Made by a program: the position numbers and the translations under genes. This document shows positions 55,801 through 64,000 of a stretch of 64,000 nucleotides of DNA, piece by piece; the first letter of the stretch is position 1; every line of letters starts with the position of its first letter. A model generated the notes under the pieces. It was not told the origin of the DNA and searched no databases. It saw only the letters and a list, made by a program, of their open reading frames with translations. The DNA is from Eleusine coracana subsp. coracana (taxonomy: Eukaryota > Streptophyta > Magnoliopsida > Poales > Poaceae): NCBI GenBank assembly GCA_032690845.1, contig CM064434.1, forward strand, positions 9,860,108-9,924,107. The letters are read 5' to 3'.

Positions 55801-58800
55801 ACTCCTCAACAAGTGTATCACTAGCATGACCAATAAATGACTCACTAACATCATCATTACTAGTCATACTAGAAGAGCAAGTAGGATCAAGAGAGCCAAC
55901 ATCATCAATCATCATATTAGGCACACTAGTAGCGCAACCTATCAAATTATCACTAGTAGAATCTAGGCACTCACTAGAACTAGGTACATCCATACAATCA
56001 TCATCATGTACATGATCATCGGTGAAGGTATTGGCAAAGTCCACAAGTGTATCCATCAACTCATCCCGAATCATGTCATTCAGGTAGCTTTTCAAGCGAT
56101 CCTTCCATGAGCCATGACCCGGCCTCGAACGGGATGACATCCTAACTCAATACGATCACTACTCAAGGCAGTTAAGCCCAATGTTGAGCACTTGGCTCTG
56201 ATATCACTTGAAAGGACCTAGTGACTGAGAGGGGGGGGGGGGGTGAATCGGGACCTCGCACTATGTACCAAATTCACCAATTCCTAAAACTGACCACTCA
56301 AAATAACTCCTACATAATTGTAGTGGTGATCACACTAGCAAGATAATGAATCTATGAAAAGAACAACAACCTAAGCATACTAGTGGATCACACAAGGCAA
56401 TACAACTCCTATGCAGGCTAGTGATAAAGGCATGCGGAAGCAAACAACTAGCTAGCAAGGAGTCCTACTCATGCAAAGCTACTAGAACAACAAGTACATG
56501 GAAAGCACACAAGCATGAGTAGGAAAGTACATACTAGGGTGATTAATCAAGCCAAAGCAACTCCTATACATGCTAGTAATCAAGTATGAAGGCTAAGCAC
56601 TACTAGCAAGTAAAGAAGCCTATTTATGGAAATCTACTAGGTAGTCAACTAGAGCAAGGTAAGCACACAAGCATGAATAGCACGGTATGTAAGCACATAA
56701 AGTAATGCATCAAAGTAAGGAGTAGAGTAAGATATGACTCATGATTTTTCCCCGAGGTCTCGGAAGGATGGCGCCTTCCCCTACTCCTCGTTGGACCACT
56801 CCCGTCGGAGTCTCGATCTCTCCCGCCACCGATGTGGAGTTCTCGCCAACGAGCCTGCAATCACTCCCGGAGTGAAGACACAGTGTGCATCACCATTGCC
56901 ATCATGGCACAAGCTCGCCTCCCTCGAGAACTTGCCGGACTCTCTGAGCCGACACGAGCGCTCACTATTGATGCCCCTTTCACCGGCGGACTAAAACTGG
57001 GTACAAGCATGTGATGGCCTTCACAACCAATCACGATAGGCTTGATCACCAACACCTAACCGGTCTAGGTATCACCATAGACCAAGAGTGATAGCCTAGA
57101 TCAGACCCTCAAGGACACCCTAGCCTAAGATGTGCAAGATGCTCTAGTTACTCTCCTCTAGCACTCTCAAGATATGCAAATATCTCCTCCTAGTGCTCTC
57201 CTCTCTTCCTCTTGGACATTACCAAATGCTCTCAAGTATTCCACTGGGCAAGAGTTGGTCTCCAAGACCCTAGCAATGAAGTTATATAGGCTTCCAACCT
57301 CTAACTAGTCATTGCACCATAAAATCAGCTTTCTGGGCCTACTAACTGGACTGTCCTATCACTGGCTGAGCGGCCCATCCAAGCACTCCAGAATCTAGCT
57401 CCAACGGCTCTGCCCACTGCTGATTCCCCTGCTGACCAAACCGTCTGGTCCGTTGACCAGACCGTCTAGTCTGTTTCTCTCTCCAGTCTAGAAACATTTC
57501 AGAACTCAACTTCCTCTCTGCCCCGTGCAACCCATACTGACCAGATCTACTGACCGGATGATCCGATCAGTAGACCGGACCGTTCAGTCACTATGGATCC
57601 TGGCACAGATAGATCCCTCGCTGCTTGCAGTAGTCTCTGGACAAAACCACTTAGTGACTATATAGTCCGGTCACCATTCACCCCTCTGTCCGGTCACTTC
57701 GTCCAGAAGCTAAAACTCCTCATCCTCGCTTGACTTCATTTCCTGGCTTCTCCAAACAGCTCCTTGGCTTCTCCGTCGGAGTCCCAGTCCCTCCTGCCAC
57801 CGATTTGGAGTTCTCGCCCACGAGCCCGCAATCACTGCCGGAGTGAAGACATGGTGTCTGTTACCGCTGCCATCATGGCACAAGCTCGCCTCCCTCGAGA
57901 ACTTGCCGGACTCCCCGAGACGACACGGACGCTCACTATTGATGCCCCTATCACAGGCGGACTTAAACCGGGTACAAACTTGTGACGGCCTTAATAACCA
58001 ATCATGATAGGCTCGATCACCAACACCTAACAGGTCTAGATCTCACCATAGACCAAGAGTAACAACCTAGATCACATCCTCAAGAACACCCTAGCCTTAG
58101 ATGTGCATCAATGCTCAAGTTACTCTCACTAGCACTCTCAAGATATGAAATATCTCCTCCTAGTGCTCTCCTCTCTTCCTCTTGGCTCTCACCAAATGCT
58201 CCAAGCAATTCAACTAGCCAAGAGAGGTCTCCAAGACCCTAGCAACAAAGTTATATAGGCTTCCAACCTCCAACTAGCCATTGCTCCACAAAATCAGCTT
58301 TCTGGGCCTAGACCAGACTGTCCGGTCACTTCCTGACCGGACTATCCGGTCACTGCCTGACCGGACCGTCCGATCAGTGCAATCCTCGGCACCAACGGCT
58401 CTGCCCCTGCTGATCTCTTATTGACCGGACCATCTGGTCAGACTTTCTCTCTCCATTCAAAAGAGCTCCCAATTTGCGTCCTCTTTGTCTCAGCGCGTCT
58501 TCATACACACCGGACCCTCTGGTCTGCTGACTCGACCGTCCGATCACTACTCATCCCTGCGTAGATAAATTCCTTGCAAACTGCTATCTGTCCACTTAGT
58601 GACCATACAGTCCGGTCTCCACTGACCCCTCTATCCGGTCACTTCGTCCAGAAGCTAAAACTCCTCGTCTTCGCTTGACTTTGTTTCCCGACTTCTTTGA
58701 ATAGCTCCTTGGCTTCTCTTCTGTCATCTAGTGCATGTGATTTCACTGAGCAACCTTGCACATCACCGACTAGACATGACCTTAGAGAAATGACCTAGAC

Positions 58801-61800
58801 CCCCTTGAGAGTCCTTTTTTCCTATGGACTCAAAGCCCTAACAACTAAACAAGTGTTCCCAACACTTGCTCCATAGCTTGTCCTCAGCTTTGATCCATCT
58901 CCATCAGCCCTTACACTCAATCAAGCTCACAAGCCTCCATGCTTGCATCCATTGTCATCAATCCCCAAGGCCGCCATCTACAATCATCATATGGTAGAGA
59001 AGGTTTCCTACACAAACAACACTTATGTAGACATTAGTCACATATTTTATGTTTGTCATTCATCACTAAAACATCATACCTTGGGGCGACCTCAATGGTC
59101 ATGATCCTTACAATATTTATCACCTCAACAAAGTTAAAGATATGAAATTCTCAAGTTGATGCTTGAACATGAAGAGTCTATATGAGCAGTACACAAACTT
59201 TGGCATTTTGGTGCTATGTTGAAAAGCTTTAAATTTACAATTGAGCTATAAATTGAATATAACTTCAATATCTTTCCAACTCATATTTGCTCAACAATTT
59301 AGGCATAGTAAAACTAGAGTTATAAGTTTTCAATCAGCCCATGATTCTGTCAGCCTGAACAAAAACCAGAATAACAGACTGAACTCGTCGACTGATCTGA
59401 CCCAAATTCTTGAAAAATCATGAATACATTATACTAGAAAAGTTGTAGCTCGTCAAATGATCTTTCCAACGGATACTAATGGAAAATTTTAGGATACCTA
59501 CATCAGGAGATATGAAGTTTTACATCTGACCTGTCAGATTTTGACTTACAGAGAACAGATTCATGTTTCTTCACTTTTTGGAGCACCTTCCAACAAAAAT
59601 TCTTTTCAACAAGAGTTGGGTCATCATGAGGACTCCCATCTCTTCTCAAAATGCATTGGTGTGCCCCAAAATTCCAGAAGATCAATAGGCTATGAATTTT
59701 TGAAAATCAGGACAGATTGTAGTTGGTTTCAATTCTAAAGCTCCAATTATTTTCCTAAGTTCAAATTTTAACAAGTTAGTTAGTTCAGATTTTAAGCACT
59801 CATTTAAGAAAGTGAAACAGGGGTAAGATCACTCATTTAAGAAAGTGAAACAGGGGTAAGATCAAAATTTAATACACTTGATTATATGCCATGCCATGAA
59901 TGCAAATAGATTTTTTAATCCTAACTGTTCCTCACTCAAAAGAAAAAAATAGTTGCCAATACAGTCTGACATTCGTAACTTTTGGTGACGACCCGTACTC
60001 ATGAGAAAACATTCTAAGTTTTTGACACACACACACTCTAACGTGGTTAGTGTACCTGCACGAGATCATTTCAGAAATATTACATCAAATTCAAAAGAAA
60101 TTATGAAAAGAAGCAAATACATATGCTACTTGGCAACGGTTCATGAAACGAACCGCCTTGCGAAGCCATGGTCCTCGCAAGCAGACCCATGCTCATAAAC
60201 CTACCATGATGAGAACCAGTCTACAAGAAAAATGGCACGGTTTATGGAAGAAACCATCTCGCGAAACCACAACCCTCGCGATCGAAGTCTATGCTCCATA
60301 CTTGTTCAAATGAGCCAAAAACAAAATAAGTTGCTAACGATTCATGGAAGGAATCACCTCATGGAGCCATAGTCCTTACGAGCGGACTATAAATGTCAAA
60401 TAAAAACTCTAAACAGCAAACAAACTCAAACATAACCCGTAAGCTTTGTCACTAGTCTATAATTCCTATATATATTTGGGCATATACTAACGTATCCTCA
60501 CCATATACGCCATATGTTCAAAATATATCTTAGTTGTTGTATTATACCAAAACATGGCTCTGACACCAGCTGTCACAACCCCCCTTGGACCGAAGTTTCC
60601 GATGTGTTGATTAAGCAGACACAAGATAATACAATAACAGACCAAAAGTACAATTTACATAGAAAAGATAATTATTTAGTTTACATCAGATTTAATTGCA
60701 GCAGAAATACTACAGACATAAGTTTTAAAACGCGTAGTAGATAACATGACGAGGCGTCTAAATATACAACTCCATGATACAAGCAGTAGTGATAAATCCG
60801 AGCCCATACAGATTATCACCTAGCCAAACAGAAGCAAGCAGTTACTAATCAGTCTCCCAGTGAACAGATCAACCATGTGGGATAGACATATCCTAGGGAA
60901 TGATACCCACTGGTAACTCATAAGCATCAACATTATTACCTGAAATAAATAAAAATAACAACATGGCAAAGCCTGAGCTACTAAGCTCAACAAGTCTTAC
61001 CCGACAAATTTTCAATTCTAGACATGCATAGGCTCAGAGATGTGTAAAAATAAATTTAATGACATTAAGCAGCAGCTAAACATTGTATTATTATCTATAG
61101 AATATATCAATTTATACTTAGTTATAGAACTACAAAGTTGTAACAAGCAATCTGAAATTTAAACATGTGAAATAAATAATAAATTCAGATTCACTAAAAT
61201 CAGCCACAACCTTCATACACACATCATTGTAATTATTATTAGTGAGTTTATTAAACTACGATGTGACTCAGTGAACAAACGGTACTCATTACTGTGAGGG
61301 ACAGCGATTGCAATCATTTTGTACCAGCTGGGAAAGCCCGATGTACGTGGCATATGCATCATTTAAGAACACGTATGACAACTTTTTGCAAAGACATCAT
61401 ACAAGCCAGTCCGGGTCCAAAGTCCTGATTGGGCAGCCATAACACAGTACGTCAGGAATCTATTGGGAATCTGTCCACTCCTACTGGATCATACGACCAA
61501 AAATTTGGGTACCATCCAACATGCAAATGGCAATGCTATATCAGTTAACTATTTCCCATATACTAGCATGTATTCGATATTATTCAACACTTGCTCAGCA
61601 GGGCCGACAATGAATGGGTCCTAGGTCGACACAAACGGGGCTAAAGCCTTGCAATACAAGTCCTTAAAGCCTTGCGAGACAAGTCCTTACCGGCACTTGA
61701 AATGTTTTACACAGCTGACAATGTATACCATGTCTAAGTAAATATAGGATATTTCCAGGTAATGCAGGTGGGTTTTCATTCAACTCCTACACTTAATGCA

Positions 61801-64000
61801 CAAACAACCTATATACATCTAGTGATTTAATTTACTGAAAGTAAAACATTTTAAGTACAAGTGAATGCTCTGGGGCTTGCCTTGAGCTAAGACCACTAGA
61901 TCAGTAGAAGTGTTAGCGCCTTCTTGTGTCGGGAATTCTGAGGATTCCTTCAGAAGATTATCCTCTGGCAAGTCAACATAATAGAGTGCATAGAAAATGC
62001 AACAACATGTAATGCACATGATGGTGAGTACATCAAATAAAATTAGTTCCTCAACATTGTTCTCAAAGCCATATGCTTCACAACATAAAATTCTAGTAGT
62101 TGAATTTCATAGAAAAGTTTCATATTGCAATTAAATAGGGTTATTAGGGTATGAAGTGCAATTAATTCATTTAGTAAACTAAAAGCATGTTACTGGACAT
62201 GGGTGATCTACTAATGATGGATATATGCCTGATCATCAGTTTTACCAAGTTTTGCAAATATATAATGAGCAAAACATTAATAAAGCATTTAATAAGGTTT
62301 CTAACTAAATGAATTCTAGTAAATCATGGACAGAAGATATGTTCCTAGAAAAATTCATGGTGATGCAACATATTAGGCATGATTTTTGTGCACAAGTTCA
62401 AACCCTACAAGTTTACAGAAAATACATTAATGCAATTATGCATTTTTCAGAGTTAAACTCATGCAAAACAATATGTACAAAAACTATGGGTAACAAAATA
62501 TATTATGATCAGAGCAGGTAATGAGGAGTTTAAAACAATTTCATTTGTCATTTTATCACATTTACAACTAAGCATATGTATTTATTAAGGTTTACAATAA
62601 TTAATTCATACATAAAAAATATATATGTAAACCATGTGCAACATTATGTTCAGTGCATAGATCTCAGCATAAGAAAACCAACAATATTTAGTTTGCCATT
62701 TTTGGAGCTCTGGAACTTAAGATATGGAATTTTTAAGTTTAATCAATTTTCTGCAATTTCATTTGAGACTTCAGTTTATTTACAATCTTACCAAGATATC
62801 AGCTACTATTAAGTCCTTGACGTCATGGTGGATATTTTTCTAGGATTTCACTCCAATGACTGGAGCCCTTTCCCTTGCAAAAATTGAAATTTCATCAACA
62901 AAGGTGTGAGAGTTCTCACCTATAGGTCCCCCTAGTCTGGAAAATTCTACTTTTAGCTTCTGATTGCCAACCCTAGACCTCTTGTTCAAGGCTTTCAATT
63001 CTTACAAGGCACCACGTCCTCATTTCTTGTTGTTGATGGCACCATTGCCTAGTTCTTTGCCGCCACGAGCATGAGCTGGTCTATCTGCGGTACAGGTGGT
63101 GTGTTGTCATTGCTATCTTGACTCGATTGCTAAGGATTTGCAATAGGACCAAGGTTGGCATATGCATTTGTAGACATCATCGTCAGTAGTGCAACCAATA
63201 ATAAATAAGGGAAACAATGATAATTTGATTTATAATTAAGAGAAGGATATTACTAATTTCATCGAGTACTCCTGCCTGACTCGACCACTAGTTGTATGTC
63301 TCGACAATCTCTTTTCTGGTTGAATCTCCCAACTCTGAAACATTTATGCTGATATTAGTCATTAGTGCATTGCAAACAACATCTATAGTAGGGCAGCAAC
63401 ATAACTCACCCATGGCTTGTTCCCTTTGGTACATAAGACACAACTAATTCTTGTATTCATCAATATCCTCATCCTCCGTCTCTTCAACAACTGAAGAACT
63501 TGTGACTGTTTTCAATGGTGTAATTGCAACAATTTGTTGTCTAATGTCCTCTTTGGACAAAACTACTCTAAGCTCCCTACCACGAGTAGGGATTAGCCTT
63601 CTCGGCAAGGTCAATCGTTCTTTAACTGTTGATAATCATAGGAGACGTTGTGTTGTGATTGTGGGGTTCTGAACATCTTTTTTAGAAGCCGGATCGATTT
63701 GTGTTTCGCCTACGCCCAAACAAAGATTACCAGAACCTTTCAAAAGATTAGGAACCCGTGTCCACATCACCATGTGTAAGGATCAAGGAGCACCAAAAGG
63801 GAGTGAATTCGGCCGAGATGGTGCATCAACTCAAACGTTGCTAATCATTTCAACACTACCTACTAATGACAAGTCCTATGCAATTAGACTAAACCAAAAT
63901 CATATCAATCTTAGTACAATGATGCAATGCAAGTAGTTCCAAGACAATCAACATGCATGCAAGCCCATGGAAATCCTATCTCGACTTACACATGATTGCA

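Overview
This window looks like repeat-rich nuclear DNA from a grass (Poaceae), probably a panicoid. It carries CACTA (En/Spm) elements, Sirevirus-type Copia and Ty3/Gypsy LTR retrotransposons, an L1-type LINE, a tRNA-derived SINE, and Tourist, Stowaway and hAT MITEs. The genes are split by introns and there is no bacterial-style gene organisation. The species cannot be named from the sequence alone.

Only two loci look like host genes, both on the minus strand. At 7729-11253 an exon coding for a major-sperm-protein (VAP-like) domain lies upstream of five exons that rebuild six WD40 repeats of the coatomer beta-prime (COPI) N-terminal propeller. The frame is continuous across every proposed junction. 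At 22174-24322 is a receptor-like/cytoplasmic protein kinase with all catalytic motifs, but one splice acceptor reads TG where AG is expected.

Left part (1-13.2 kb): a GGTTAACCGGCC-type palindromic repeat; the right-hand end of a CACTA element with a decayed minus-strand TNP2 transposase; a Tourist-like MITE touching that end; a 568-bp recent tandem duplication; a possible non-autonomous CACTA; then the MSP-WD40 gene, which has a foldback element of about 500 bp in its first visible intron.

Middle (13.2-36 kb): a decayed LINE (ORF1 with zinc knuckles, ORF2 with endonuclease, reverse transcriptase and zf-RVT), the kinase with a Stowaway MITE in an intron, a SINE, a possible Helitron end, and an LTR at 31245-32191 that holds a hAT-type MITE with a perfect 8-bp target duplication.

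Right part (36-64 kb): nested elements. A minus-strand Gypsy element is split by a CACTA element with both ends (37392-43851, TSD TGA) and by a solo LTR (44358-46005, TSD CATGG). Then come a 711-bp repeat with a second copy at 60.6 kb, a Tat-like non-coding Gypsy stretch, and two Sirevirus LTRs in inverted orientation around a truncated minus-strand gag/protease/integrase region. The protease ORF there contains about 190 residues I cannot match to any Copia domain. The window ends in the remains of another CACTA TNP1-like gene.

All reading was by eye: exon borders are inferred from splice consensus and frame, and family names come from motif recognition, not searches.
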